From Variimorphobacter saccharofermentans (GTDB taxonomy: Bacteria > Bacillota > Clostridia > Lachnospirales > Lachnospiraceae), in assembly GCF_014174405.1 (NCBI RefSeq), contig NZ_JACEGA010000001.1:2199001-2263000 (forward strand): a DNA stretch of 64,000 bases, given 5' to 3'. This document shows, piece after piece, positions 46,555-55,573 of the stretch (position 1 is the first letter of the stretch; each line of letters opens with the position of its first letter). Below the pieces are notes generated by a model. It did no database searches, was not told the DNA's origin, and saw nothing but the letters and a program-made list of their open reading frames with translations. The position numbers and the translations under genes are program-made.

Positions 46555-46872
46555 TTACTTGTCATAAATAACACAGGATAGAACAAGCCTTTTTGCAGCG
46601 TCCTCCTTACTCTTAACCATTTCCTTCATGATTATAACTTCATTTTGTGCTTTTGCTATTGCTGCTTCTATCAGCTTTTCTCCTTGCTGATTGGTAGCAG
46701 CCAGCTCTTTTTCTGCTTTTTCAAGGGCATCTTTGGTCATGGAAGATATTAGTTCCTTCGCATTCTGTTGAGCCTCTGAAAGTATTTTTTCTTTCTTTTG
46801 AACAGCCTCCTTTTCCGTCTGGGCAGCCTTTAGTTCTGCCTGCCGAACAGCTTGTACTGTCTCGCTTGCCAT
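46555..46872 (-). CDS. V/A-type ATPase subunit G/H-like stalk protein, operon 1
   Basis: 105 residues, almost entirely one charged helix rich in Ala, Glu, Lys and Gln, of the AhaH/NtpF/subunit G kind. It pairs with subunit E to form the peripheral stalk. It has no other recognisable domain. It is first in operon 1; GGAGGTGAGTGA precedes the ATG and a good promoter lies about 50 bases upstream. The identification rests on position and composition. Confidence 0.82.
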   Translation of the reverse strand: MASETVQAVRQAELKAAQTEKEAVQKKEKILSEAQQNAKELISSMTKDALEKAEKELAATNQQGEKLIEAAIAKAQNEVIIMKEMVKSKEDAAKRLVLSCVIYDK

Positions 46873-46919
46873 TCACTCACCTCCAGAAGTATTGAAATGG
46901 TAAAAAATATAACAAGTAG

Positions 46920-46948
46920 ATTATAACGCAAAATTAATTATAGTTCAA
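46920..46948 (-). promoter_or_regulatory. Sigma-A promoter of ATPase operon 1
   Basis: On the minus strand TTGAAC (46943-46948) and a perfect TATAAT (46920-46925) stand 17 bases apart, with transcription starting near 46913, about 40 bases before the first ATG. Confidence 0.75.
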
Positions 46949-47140
46949 CAACAAATCAGAAAATATTACACAATTTTTCGTCAAATTCACTATATTGTTT
47001 GCACTCTTTTCATAGTAATATTAGTTTTATATACTTTTTATATTTGTTGTTTTATCTATTTATATATACTAATTTACTAAATTATATACATCTTGACTGG
47101 ATATCTTTTATTGTATAAGACATTTAAAGGATTTTTATAC

Positions 47141-47184
47141 AAAAAAATATTAGGTGATGAATACCGAAGCAGTCATCACCTAAT
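47141..47184 (-). terminator. Intrinsic terminator of the lacI-type gene
   Basis: ATTAGGTGATGA (47149-47160) pairs perfectly with TCATCACCTAAT (47173-47184). The A-run at 47142-47148 gives the U-tract. It sits 200 bases after the regulator stop and insulates operon 1. Confidence 0.8.
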
Positions 47185-47383
47185 GTAATTATTGAAAATC
47201 TCTACTTGTATCAATACTGTATTAAATTGTATTGTATGAAAAAGACTCCCCGTCATCTTCAAACACTTACCATATTTTATCTGTTAACATAACTCTGGTT
47301 TTAAAACCTCCCCTGAATTAAAACCATATGAAAACCTAATGCTCACAGATAGTAGTTCAACTGATTGAAACAGGTAAGCCGCT

Positions 47384-48394
47384 TCAATTCAGTTTTTTAA
47401 CAGTTTTCCCTGGCAAAACCTTTCCTTCAATTACTACTCGCTCGATAATGGATGCTTTCGGATTTTCAATCAAAGCAATCAATTTCTGCGCGGCACATCG
47501 TCCTAAAGATTTTGTATCCTGCTGTAAAGTAGTAAGCTTCGGATCTAATACCTGAGATAATAGAATTCCATCATACCCTACGATAGAGATATCTTCCGGT
47601 ATTCGAAGTCCATGCTCTTTTATCGCATTGATTCCTCCTATACAGGAAAAATCATCAGGGAAAATAATACAAGTAGGTCTTTCCTTTAATTTCAATAACT
47701 CTTTTGTAAGCTTTGCTGTTGAATCTGGATCATGATAGATACCACTTATCACATATTCATCAGGAACTTCTATTCCAAGTTCTCCGAGAGTTTTATAAAA
47801 GCTTCCGACGCGATTACGGGTAACCGATGAGTCCGCTCCATGAATATAAGCTATCTTTCTGTGTCCCATTTCATACACATAAGTAATCAGATCTTTCATA
47901 CCTTTCACATTATCAGAAATAATGGAGGTTCTGCTATTATATATATGATCGATTGTTACTACAGGAAGCTCTCCTTGAATAAGCTCCTCAACTCCAGGAT
48001 CAGAAAAATCAATACAAGCGATAACTACACCGTCAACACCGCGATACTTGCTATGTTCATAATAGGACATATTCTTATGTCCGGTATGCTTGCTAATAAA
48101 TGTTATGTCATATCCGCTTCGTTCCGCTTCTACCTTAAAGCTGTCCAACACATGGGAAAAATAATCATGCGTTAAACCGCTTTGAGTATCATCTACAAAT
48201 AAGACTCCTAAATTATATGAGCGATTTGTTTTCAAAGCCCTTGCATAGGAATTCGGAAAATATCCCATTTCCTTAGCCACTTTTTTTATGTTCTCTTTTG
48301 TCGCCTCCGCAATATCACTGTGATTGTTCAGTGCTTTGCTGACAGTTGCAATCGATACTCCACATTTTATTGAAATATCTTTAATTGATACCAC
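47384..48394 (-). CDS. LacI-family transcriptional regulator
   Basis: 336 residues from GTG 48394, chosen because AAGGAG lies 7 bases upstream; ATG in the frame at 48433 would lengthen it by 13 residues with no good site. The helix-turn-helix is SIKDISIKCGVSIATVSKAL, followed by the hinge helix region YFPNSYARALKTNRSYNLG. The periplasmic-binding-protein-like effector domain has GVLFVDDTQSGL, GVVIACIDFSDPGV, ITYVYEMGHRKIAYIHG, FPDDFSCIGGINAI and ISIVGYDG, with DPKLTTLQQD near the end. The ligand is unknown; sugars are usual. It stands between the two ATPase operons and is divergent from operon 2, so it may control it and itself. Confidence 0.9.
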   Translation of the reverse strand: MVSIKDISIKCGVSIATVSKALNNHSDIAEATKENIKKVAKEMGYFPNSYARALKTNRSYNLGVLFVDDTQSGLTHDYFSHVLDSFKVEAERSGYDITFISKHTGHKNMSYYEHSKYRGVDGVVIACIDFSDPGVEELIQGELPVVTIDHIYNSRTSIISDNVKGMKDLITYVYEMGHRKIAYIHGADSSVTRNRVGSFYKTLGELGIEVPDEYVISGIYHDPDSTAKLTKELLKLKERPTCIIFPDDFSCIGGINAIKEHGLRIPEDISIVGYDGILLSQVLDPKLTTLQQDTKSLGRCAAQKLIALIENPKASIIERVVIEGKVLPGKTVKKLN

Positions 48395-48421
48395 AGTACT
48401 ACTCCTTGTTCCTTTTAATAC

Positions 48422-48456
48422 GATAGAACGCACTTAGCGAACTTTTATCGTCATGA
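48422..48456. repeat. Hairpin repeat with TATCGTCATGAAT end (copy 1)
   Basis: CGATA pairs with TATCG around a CGC/GCG inner stem, followed by TCATGAAT. The sequence GCGAACTTTTATCGTCATGA nearly equals that of the copy at 57789-57825. The two copies flank ATPase operon 2. Confidence 0.6.
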
Positions 48457-48471
48457 ATTGAATAAAATGCA

Positions 48472-48485
48472 CTTAAACGTTTTAG
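48472..48485. promoter_or_regulatory. LacI-type operator candidate 1 (CTTAAACGTTTTAG)
   Basis: Near-palindrome centred on CG, typical of LacI-family operators, 78 bases upstream of the regulator GTG. A variant occurs at 48694-48707. Confidence 0.55.
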
Positions 48486-48693
48486 ATCACAAGATTATTA
48501 TACAATCTTCACAAAATATATATTGGTTCATTTATAAATTGTAGCATATTACAACATTTATAACTACAAGAAATATTGAATAGAACCTATATCATGCTTA
48601 TATTTCTTAGACTGTTAACAAATTACTATGTATATCTTAAACCTTTTCGTATATTAATGCAAGTATTTTTTACTATATTCCAGAAAAAACAGT

Positions 48694-48707
48694 CTTAATC
48701 GTTTTAA
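48694..48707. promoter_or_regulatory. LacI-type operator candidate 2 (CTTAATCGTTTTAA)
   Basis: Matches candidate 1 at 12 of 14 positions. It lies about 135 bases before the first gene of ATPase operon 2 and upstream of its promoter candidate. Confidence 0.5.
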
Positions 48708-48778
48708 ACACAGATATTTATAATCATTATCCATAAATTATTTTTTATATTTTTATTGCAAATTGTACATATTCACTA

Positions 48779-48809
48779 TTGCAAATAAAAAAAAAGAGAG
48801 TATTATAAT
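48779..48809 (+). promoter_or_regulatory. Possible promoter of ATPase operon 2
   Basis: A perfect TATAAT at 48804-48809 with TTGCAA 19 bases upstream (a long spacer), 34 bases before the first ATG. Confidence 0.5.
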
Positions 48810-48842
48810 CCTATGTTATTTTCGATGGTTAGGAGGTAATCT

Positions 48843-49154
48843 ATGGAGAAGGTAATTAGCGTATTATTTGATATTGAGAAAAAAGCGAATCAAATAATTG
48901 AACACGCAAATATTGAGAAAGATCAATTATTTGAAGAAAATGAAAAAGCGATTGCCAAAATGGAAGCTGAAATAATGGATGAGAATGCCAAAAAAATTGA
49001 TAGGCTTAATTCTCAGGCTGAAAAAGAGCTGGAGGCTGAAAAAAAACATTTGATTGAGAATAGCAGCAAACAACTTAAGGAGTTAGAGGCTCATTATATT
49101 AAGGATCATGATGAATTAGTGGATAAATTATTTCAAAGTATTATACAGTTTTAA
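48843..49154 (+). CDS. V/A-type ATPase subunit G/H-like stalk protein, operon 2
   Basis: 103 residues forming one continuous charged helix with heptad-like Lys/Glu/Ile/Leu spacing (EKKANQIIEHANIEKDQLFE and following). It corresponds to the peripheral stalk G/H subunit that pairs with E. TTAGGAGGTAATCT is an excellent ribosome binding site. It is first in operon 2 and shares little sequence with the operon 1 counterpart beyond composition, as expected for such coiled coils. Assignment rests on position, length and composition. Confidence 0.78.
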   Translation: MEKVISVLFDIEKKANQIIEHANIEKDQLFEENEKAIAKMEAEIMDENAKKIDRLNSQAEKELEAEKKHLIENSSKQLKELEAHYIKDHDELVDKLFQSIIQF

Positions 49155-49280
49155 TGAAATTCAAATAACTTTATTATATTGAAGAAATATTTCTTATTAT
49201 AATTAGAAGTAACACTTCTTTTATATATAACGCTTTCTTTACAAATATCAAAGATAAAATAGTGTAGGAAGGAGGATATG

Positions 49281-50315
49281 ATGGATTCAACACTATCCTA
49301 CAGTGGGATTAATACAAAAGTCAAAGCTATGCATCCGAAGCTGATTAGCTCACAGGACTTTCAAAAGATGTCAAATCTAGAGTCTGTACCTGATTTGATT
49401 TCGTATTTAAAGAAGCATCCTGGATATCAAGATATCTTGCAAAAATACGATGAACACGAAATTCATCGTAGTGAAGCAGAACGTATATTTATAAACGGAC
49501 TCTATTGGGACTATACGAAGATTTACCGTTTTGCTAATGATAATCAAAGAAAAGATCTTGATTTAGTCTTCTTTCGATATGAAGTGAATATTCTTAAAGC
49601 TTGCATCAGACTTATTCATAATAATGAAACGGCATATGACTTATCCATTTTTCATCCGTTTTTCAGTAAACATTCTGAGATTAATGTTACTCGTCTCTCA
49701 TCTTCTCATAACAGAGAAGAATACGTACAAAATCTAAAGGGTACGCAATACTATTCCATGTTAATGAAATTAAGTAACAAAACCGGTTTATCCTCCTTTG
49801 ATTATGAAATGGCACTTGATGTTTATTATTTTTCAAAGTCATGGAAGTTGAAGGATAAGTTGCTCAAGGGTGATAGTTTGAAAGCATTTACCGAACGTAT
49901 GGGGACCGAAATTGATATGCTTAATATTATGTGGATCTATCGTTCGAAACGAAATTATGACATTAATCCTGCAGATATTTTTACTTATTTAATACCAGTC
50001 AATTACAGATTAACGATGGCGCAGCTTTCTCGACTTGTAGGTTCACTAAGTTTAGAGGAATTCTTTAATTTATTAAATACAACCAAATACAAAAGTTTCA
50101 TTCCCCATTTAAGAGCAGGTACGATGGAGCAGGAATATACCAGAGTACTTGATCGGATATATCAACAAAACGTAAGCCGATATCCCGCTTCCATGTCTGT
50201 TGTAACCTATTACTTATTTCGTAAAGACACGGAAATCAAGCGGCTGATAACCGTATTAGAATGTATTCGTTATGGACTGGATGATAAAAAAAAGCAAGAT
50301 TACATTCTATATTAA
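49281..50315 (+). CDS. ntpC: V/A-type ATPase subunit C, operon 2
   Basis: 344 residues, helical. It opens STLSYSGINTKVKAMHPKLI and contains FFRYEVNILKACIRLIHNNE, the conserved region equivalent to FLYSNDFHNLKAAIK in operon 1. The end is FRKDTEIKRLITVLECIRYG, where basic residues face the rotor. Two ATG codons stand together at 49278 and 49281; the second is better spaced from GGAGG. The protein is some 20 residues longer than its operon 1 counterpart. The C gene is second in this operon, before I. Confidence 0.88.
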   Translation: MDSTLSYSGINTKVKAMHPKLISSQDFQKMSNLESVPDLISYLKKHPGYQDILQKYDEHEIHRSEAERIFINGLYWDYTKIYRFANDNQRKDLDLVFFRYEVNILKACIRLIHNNETAYDLSIFHPFFSKHSEINVTRLSSSHNREEYVQNLKGTQYYSMLMKLSNKTGLSSFDYEMALDVYYFSKSWKLKDKLLKGDSLKAFTERMGTEIDMLNIMWIYRSKRNYDINPADIFTYLIPVNYRLTMAQLSRLVGSLSLEEFFNLLNTTKYKSFIPHLRAGTMEQEYTRVLDRIYQQNVSRYPASMSVVTYYLFRKDTEIKRLITVLECIRYGLDDKKKQDYILY

Positions 50316-50372
50316 AGATTCGGATTGTAAGCAAATATATCATTGCCTGTTAACAGGCAGATGGAGGTAGTC

Positions 50373-52274
50373 ATGATTGAAAAGATGAGGTTTCTGAGTA
50401 TTACAGGACCGAAATACGACTTTGATCGTGTCGTAAATAAATATTTAACGAAATACAATATACATCTGGAAAATGCATTGACCGAATTAAGTACATCCTA
50501 TAATTTAAAGCCTTTTGTCGAGAATAATCCTTATAAGGATTACTTAAGCAGATCGGAAGACTTAATCAAAAAGCTCGATCCTATTGAGTTCACAGCAAAT
50601 GAATTAATGTCTCCAGAGAAAGCAATGGATGTTATAAACAACGCATCTTCCATGCTATCCGACCTGAATGACAAGAAGAAGGAGTTAAAAGCCCATAGGC
50701 AAACCTTAAATGATCTATTAATTCAGATTGAACATTTTCGTCATTTCGAGTTTGATATTCATCAAATGATGAATTTCAAATTTATTAAATTCCGTTTTGG
50801 AAAAGTACCACACGAGTTTTATACTCGTTTTGCAAAATACGTATATGATAATTTAAATACCGTTTTTTATGAGTGTGAACGTGATAAGGATTTTGTATGG
50901 GGAATATACTTCGTACCAGCCGTTGATTCCGATAAAATCGATGCCATCTATGCATCCTTACATTTTGAACGAATTAAACTGCCTGATGCATATGAAGGTA
51001 CTCCCGATGAATCTTATCTTACAATCACAGCAAAAATCGGTGAAATTAACAACGAATTAAATTCTATCTATTCTTCTATCAAAAATCGCCTGGGTGAAAT
51101 GAGCCATGATTTACTTCTTGCTCATCATACCCTAACGGTTCTATCAAAGAATTTTGATGTTCGTAAAATGGCCGCGTGTACCAGGGATAAGGGCAAAAAC
51201 GATGTGTTTTATATCATTTGCGGATGGATAACAGAAAAAGACTCTTATAGCTTATTAAAGGAAGCCAAAGAGGATCCATTAGTTTATTGTCTATGTGATG
51301 AAGAAACGGCAGATGAAGAGAAAAAGCCGCCGACGAAATTAAAGAATTTTCGTTTATTTAAGCCCTTTGAAATGTTTATTAAAATGTATGGTTTACCAGC
51401 GTACAATGAAATTGATCCTACCAGCTTTGTCGCTATCACCTACTCTATTATTTTTGGTATCATGTTTGGTGATGTTGGTCAGGGATTATGTCTGGTCATT
51501 GGCGGTGCCCTTCTTTATAAATTTAAAAAGATGAATATTGCTGCAATCATTTCACTGGCCGGTATTTTTTCAACCGTATTTGGTTTTATGTATGGTAGCA
51601 TTTTTGGTTTCGAAGAAATTATAACTCCTATATGGTTGTCACCAAGAGATAATGTTATGACCGTATTATTTACTGCTGTAGGCTTTGGTGTATTTTTAAT
51701 CATTACTGCGATGATCATTAATATTATCAATGGTATAAAGGCTAAGGATTGGGGTCGTGTTTTCTTTGATACGAATGGCGTGGCCGGACTCTTATTCTAT
51801 GCTTCATTAATTGGAAGCATTGTATTAATATTTACCGGATATCCTCTTCCTGGTGCTATTATCATGGCTATATTTTTAGGATTACCCTTATTACTTATCT
51901 TCTTTAAAGAGCCATTGACTCATATCGTAGAGAAAAAAACACGGATATTCCCTGAACATAAGGCTATGTTCATAATGGAAACTGTATTTGAAATGTTTGA
52001 AGTATTACTCAGTTATGTTACAAATACCATCTCATTCCTTCGTGTTGGTGCTTTTGCTTTAAGCCATGCAGGTATGATGGCTGTAGTAATGCTTCTTGCC
52101 GGTGCAGATAACGGTTCTCCTAATATCATTGTACTTATATTGGGAAATATTATTGTATCCGCAATGGAAGGACTTATCGTTGGTATACAGGTTCTTCGTC
52201 TTGAGTATTACGAAATGTTCAGCCGTTTTTATCACGGAACAGGAAAAGAATTTAAACCATATAAGGGAAATTAA
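50373..52274 (+). CDS. ntpI: V/A-type ATPase subunit I (a), operon 2
   Basis: 633 residues from ATG 50373, which has GGAGG 5 bases upstream. It has a cytoplasmic half with coiled coils (about residues 90-260) and then seven to eight membrane helices from about 350. Family motifs are YSIIFGIMFGDVGQGLCLV and NTISFLRVGAFALSHAGMM, in which the Arg of SFLRVG is the essential channel residue, and the EYYEMFSRFYHGTGKEFKPY end. Operon 1 has SYSRLLALGL in place of SFLRVGAFAL, so the stator channels differ as the rotors do. Confidence 0.95.
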   Translation: MIEKMRFLSITGPKYDFDRVVNKYLTKYNIHLENALTELSTSYNLKPFVENNPYKDYLSRSEDLIKKLDPIEFTANELMSPEKAMDVINNASSMLSDLNDKKKELKAHRQTLNDLLIQIEHFRHFEFDIHQMMNFKFIKFRFGKVPHEFYTRFAKYVYDNLNTVFYECERDKDFVWGIYFVPAVDSDKIDAIYASLHFERIKLPDAYEGTPDESYLTITAKIGEINNELNSIYSSIKNRLGEMSHDLLLAHHTLTVLSKNFDVRKMAACTRDKGKNDVFYIICGWITEKDSYSLLKEAKEDPLVYCLCDEETADEEKKPPTKLKNFRLFKPFEMFIKMYGLPAYNEIDPTSFVAITYSIIFGIMFGDVGQGLCLVIGGALLYKFKKMNIAAIISLAGIFSTVFGFMYGSIFGFEEIITPIWLSPRDNVMTVLFTAVGFGVFLIITAMIINIINGIKAKDWGRVFFDTNGVAGLLFYASLIGSIVLIFTGYPLPGAIIMAIFLGLPLLLIFFKEPLTHIVEKKTRIFPEHKAMFIMETVFEMFEVLLSYVTNTISFLRVGAFALSHAGMMAVVMLLAGADNGSPNIIVLILGNIIVSAMEGLIVGIQVLRLEYYEMFSRFYHGTGKEFKPYKGN

Positions 52275-52328
52275 TCCCTGTTTACTATCATTATTATTAA
52301 ATTAATTACATTTTAGGAGGAATTAACT

Positions 52329-52748
52329 ATGGCAACAAAAATTATTATCATTATTGCATTATTATTAAGCATCATCATCCCCTTTGGTACATTTCTTTAC
52401 AGTAAAAAAACTAAGGGTGGCTTAAAAGCTGCTATTGGTTTTAATGTATTTATGTTTTTTGGTATCTTGGTTATTGCCAATGTATTAATGTTCTCAGGCA
52501 AAGTATCTGCTGCTGAAGCCGAAGAAGCGGTAGCTACTGCGACAGATAACTGGAAGTATATTGCTGCTGCTCTTTCTACTGGTTTATCCTGTATTGGTGG
52601 TGGTATTGCCGTTGCTTCTGCTGCTTCTGCTGCGCTTGGTGCAATTAGTGAAGACTCTTCCATCATGGGTAAATCTTTAATCTTTGTTGCTCTTGCAGAA
52701 GGTATTGCTTTATATGGATTGATCGTATCCTTCATGATTTTAGGATAA
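52329..52748 (+). CDS. V/A-type ATPase proteolipid K, short type with one ion site, operon 2
   Basis: 139 residues. The first 65 residues contain two hydrophobic segments (about 4-24 and 38-58) and end at VSAAEAEEA, which could be a signal-peptidase or processing site. The last 65 form the rotor hairpin: helix one ALSTGLSCIGGGIAVASAAS, a polar loop GAISEDSSIMGKS, helix two IFVALAEGIALYGLIVSF with the ion-binding Glu. It has no counterpart of the PGTQG Gln/Thr pair of operon 1. AGGAGGAATTAACT precedes the ATG. One Glu per hairpin predicts more ions per turn than the operon 1 ring. Confidence 0.9.
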   Translation: MATKIIIIIALLLSIIIPFGTFLYSKKTKGGLKAAIGFNVFMFFGILVIANVLMFSGKVSAAEAEEAVATATDNWKYIAAALSTGLSCIGGGIAVASAASAALGAISEDSSIMGKSLIFVALAEGIALYGLIVSFMILG

Positions 52749-52839
52749 TATATTTATCTTATGTTATTTATCGTTACACATGAAATTCTACGATTTTATG
52801 TATCCAGTCTGCAGGCTTTAAAGAAAGGCAGGGTTTGTT

Positions 52840-53148
52840 ATGCGAATGTATTTGATAAGTGACAATGTTGATACCTATACCGGAATGAAGCTTTCCGGCG
52901 TAAATGGTGTTGTCGTTCATACAAAACCGGAGTTAAAAGACGAATTAGATAAAGTACTTTCCGATAATACAATAGGAATAATTCTAATTACAGAAAAACT
53001 CAGTAATGAGTTTCCTGAAATAATTAATGATGTAAAACTGAACAGAAGAATTCCGCTTATCGTTGAAATACCGGACAGACATGGTACCGGGAGAAAACCG
53101 GATTTTATTACTGCCTATGTGAATGAAGCCATCGGATTAAAGCTGTAA
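52840..53148 (+). CDS. ntpG: V/A-type ATPase subunit F, operon 2
   Basis: 102 residues of the Rossmann-like F subunit. It opens MRMYLISDNVDTYTGMKLSG, and includes IGIILITEKLSNEF and the IPLIVEIPDRHGTGRKPDF loop that replaces IPIPGVSGNTGKG of operon 1. It binds the shaft. AAAGGCAGGGTTTGTT precedes the ATG. In this operon it lies between K and E; in operon 1 it stands between C and A. Confidence 0.9.
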   Translation: MRMYLISDNVDTYTGMKLSGVNGVVVHTKPELKDELDKVLSDNTIGIILITEKLSNEFPEIINDVKLNRRIPLIVEIPDRHGTGRKPDFITAYVNEAIGLKL

Positions 53149-53191
53149 TTCCATTTGCTGTATCATTTTTATCAGAAAGGCAAGGTATTTT

Positions 53192-53758
53192 ATGACTCTT
53201 GATGAAAAATTAAACCATTTTTACGATTCAGTAATCGAAAGTGCAACAAAACAGAATATTGAAATCGTGGAAGAATATAAAAAGACACTTCAAAAGAATT
53301 TTGAAGAGCGAAAAGAGGCCGCGTTACGAAAAGCGGAAGCGAATTATCGTATTGCTTCAGAGAACATTATAAGGGAAAGGAACCGTAAATTATCTGCTGA
53401 ATCAATGGAAATCAGACGCAAAGTTCTTGAAAAAACAGCTGAAGTTTCTGAACGTATCTTCACTGATGTGAGAAAGAAATTGGATGAATATATGAAAACC
53501 TCAGATTATGATGAGTTATTATGTGCTCAGATTACAAAAGCTAAAAGCTTCGCTCAGGGAGATGACATAACAATATATATTAATCCGACCGATGCACAGA
53601 AGATACCCTATTTAGAAGAAAGAACTGGTGCTACTCTTACGGTAAGTGATCGTGACTTTATCGGCGGTATTCGTGCTGTTATTCCTTCCCGCAGTATTCT
53701 GATTGATAATTCATTTATGACAAAATTGACAGAAGCTGAGAGTTCCTTTACTCTTTAA
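53192..53758 (+). CDS. ntpE: V/A-type ATPase subunit E, operon 2
   Basis: 188 residues. The N-terminal half is a charged coiled coil (YKKTLQKNFEERKEAALRKA), followed by a globular C-terminal domain with VSDRDFIGGIRAVIPSRSIL, the conserved GG(I/F) block equivalent to SIDGGFLLVYGD in operon 1. It pairs with the G/H protein to form the peripheral stalk. GAAAGGCAAGG precedes the ATG. It lies 43 bases after F and 26 before A. Confidence 0.9.
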   Translation: MTLDEKLNHFYDSVIESATKQNIEIVEEYKKTLQKNFEERKEAALRKAEANYRIASENIIRERNRKLSAESMEIRRKVLEKTAEVSERIFTDVRKKLDEYMKTSDYDELLCAQITKAKSFAQGDDITIYINPTDAQKIPYLEERTGATLTVSDRDFIGGIRAVIPSRSILIDNSFMTKLTEAESSFTL

Positions 53759-53784
53759 GACGATGAAAGGGAGAGTTAATCCTT

Positions 53785-55551
53785 ATGAATATAACAGGTA
53801 AAATATATGGAATTAATGGTCCGATCGTATACGTTGGTGAAAATCGAGCCTTCAAAATGGGTGAAATGGTGTTAGTCGGCAAGGACAAATTAGTTGGCGA
53901 GGTCATTGGATTAACTACCGGAAAGACCACCATTCAGGTATACGAAGAAACGACCGGACTGAAGCCGGGCGATGAAGTTATCTCAACCGGTGCTGCTATT
54001 TCTGTAACACTGGCTCCCGGTATCATAAGTAATATATTTGATGGTATTGAACGTCCTTTACAGGAAATTTCAAAGCAATCAGGTGCATTTATCTCAAGAG
54101 GTGTCAGTGTCGAAGCACTTGATACAAAGAAACTATGGGATGTGCATATTACAGTACAACCTGGTGATAAGGTTTATGGAGGCACTATTATTGCAGAGGT
54201 TCCTGAAACAAGAGCAATTCTTCATAAATCCATGGTACCGCCAGATATCATGGGTAAAGTAACTAAGGTTGCTCCAGATGGAAAATATACTATTTCCGAT
54301 CCGATTGTAACTATCGTTGACAACTCAGGTAAGGAAATCGAGTTAACATTAACACAAAAATGGCCTATTCGTGTTCCAAGACCGACAGCCAAGCGTTTTC
54401 CCTCCGACCGCCCCCTTATTACTGGACAAAGAATCATTGATACCCTCTTCCCTATATCCAAGGGTGGAACGGCTGCGATTCCGGGTGGTTTTGGTACCGG
54501 TAAGACAATGACGCAACATCAGCTTGCAAAATGGTGCGATGCCGACATCATCGTATATATTGGATGTGGAGAACGAGGTAACGAGATGACAGAGGTTCTG
54601 GAGGATTTCTCAAAGCTGGTGGATCCTAAAACTGGCAATCCCCTTCTTGACCGTACCACATTAATAGCTAATACCTCTAACATGCCGGTTGCTGCTCGTG
54701 AAGCAAGTATTTATACCGGTATTACTTTGGCTGAGTATTATCGTGATATGGGTTATCATGTAGCTATCATGGCAGACTCTACTTCCAGATGGGCTGAGGC
54801 TCTAAGAGAGCTTTCCGGTCGTTTGGAGGAAATGCCTGCAGAAGAAGGTTTCCCAGCATATCTTGCCTCTCGTTTGTCTGCATTTTATGAAAGAGCCGGT
54901 TTCATGCAGAACTTGAACTGGACGGAAGGCAGTGTATCCATTATCGGTGCTGTATCTCCCCAGGGTGGTGACTTTTCAGAACCTGTAACACAGAATACGA
55001 AGCGTTTCGTTCGTTGCTTCTGGGCATTAGATAAATCCCTGGCTTATGCCAGACATTTCCCCGCTATTCATTGGCTGAACAGCTATAGTGAATATCTGAC
55101 AGATTTAGCACCTTGGTATACGAAAAATGTTGGCGAAGATTTCGTAGAATGCAGAAATCAGATTTTAAGTATTTTGACTCAGGAAAATCAGTTAAATGAA
55201 ATAGTAAAGCTCATTGGTAGTGATGTTCTGCCCGATGATCAGAAGCTGGTTTTAGAAATTGCTCGTGTAATTCGTCTCGGATTTGTTCAGCAAAATGCTT
55301 ATCACCCTTCTGACACCTATGTTCCGATGGCAAAACAGTTAAAAATAATGCAGACAATTTTATATCTCTATCAAAAATCCCGACTTCTGATTGACCGTAA
55401 TATGCCAATGTCCTTACTGAAAGAAAGCCCTGTATTTGATAAAGTAATATCGATTAAATATGATGTATCCAATGATGAGCTGGATAAATTTGATGATTAT
55501 AAAGTAATGATAGATGATTTCTACAATGACATCATGTCTAAGAACGCCTGA
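53785..55551 (+). CDS. ntpA: V/A-type ATPase catalytic subunit A, operon 2
   Basis: 588 residues. The P-loop is [18 protein letters not shown], with [55 protein letters not shown] and the [18 protein letters not shown] block. The A-type insertion ([20 protein letters not shown]) is present. It is the catalytic head subunit. Compared with operon 1 the P-loop is GGFGTGKT, not GPFGSGKT, showing old divergence rather than a recent duplication. AAAGGGAGAG precedes the ATG. Confidence 0.97.
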   Translation: MNITGKIYGINGPIVYVGENRAFKMGEMVLVGKDKLVGEVIGLTTGKTTIQVYEETTGLKPGDEVISTGAAISVTLAPGIISNIFDGIERPLQEISKQSGAFISRGVSVEALDTKKLWDVHITVQPGDKVYGGTIIAEVPETRAILHKSMVPPDIMGKVTKVAPDGKYTISDPIVTIVDNSGKEIELTLTQKWPIRVPRPTAKRFPSDRPLITGQRIIDTLFPISKGGTAAIPGGFGTGKTMTQHQLAKWCDADIIVYIGCGERGNEMTEVLEDFSKLVDPKTGNPLLDRTTLIANTSNMPVAAREASIYTGITLAEYYRDMGYHVAIMADSTSRWAEALRELSGRLEEMPAEEGFPAYLASRLSAFYERAGFMQNLNWTEGSVSIIGAVSPQGGDFSEPVTQNTKRFVRCFWALDKSLAYARHFPAIHWLNSYSEYLTDLAPWYTKNVGEDFVECRNQILSILTQENQLNEIVKLIGSDVLPDDQKLVLEIARVIRLGFVQQNAYHPSDTYVPMAKQLKIMQTILYLYQKSRLLIDRNMPMSLLKESPVFDKVISIKYDVSNDELDKFDDYKVMIDDFYNDIMSKNA

Positions 55552-55573
55552 TCGTGCAGGAATGGAGGTAATT

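Larger units (their letters stand above)
46873..47383. other. Gap between operon 1 and lacI-type gene
   Basis: Holds the operon 1 promoter (46920-46948) and the lacI terminator (47141-47184). The part 47185-47383 contains a GGTTTTAAAACC palindrome at about 47292-47303 but no gene I can support. Confidence 0.6.
48395..48842. other. Divergent control region between lacI-type gene and operon 2
   Basis: About 450 A/T-rich bases with two LacI-box candidates, a hairpin repeat (48422-48456) and a promoter candidate before operon 2. ATTGCAAA occurs twice (about 48756 and 48777). No gene is seen. Confidence 0.65.

Noticed and set aside
47202..47380. Riboswitch or small RNA between lacI-type gene and its terminator
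   Set aside because: I could not match any known riboswitch core; only a short GGTTTTAAAACC palindrome is visible.
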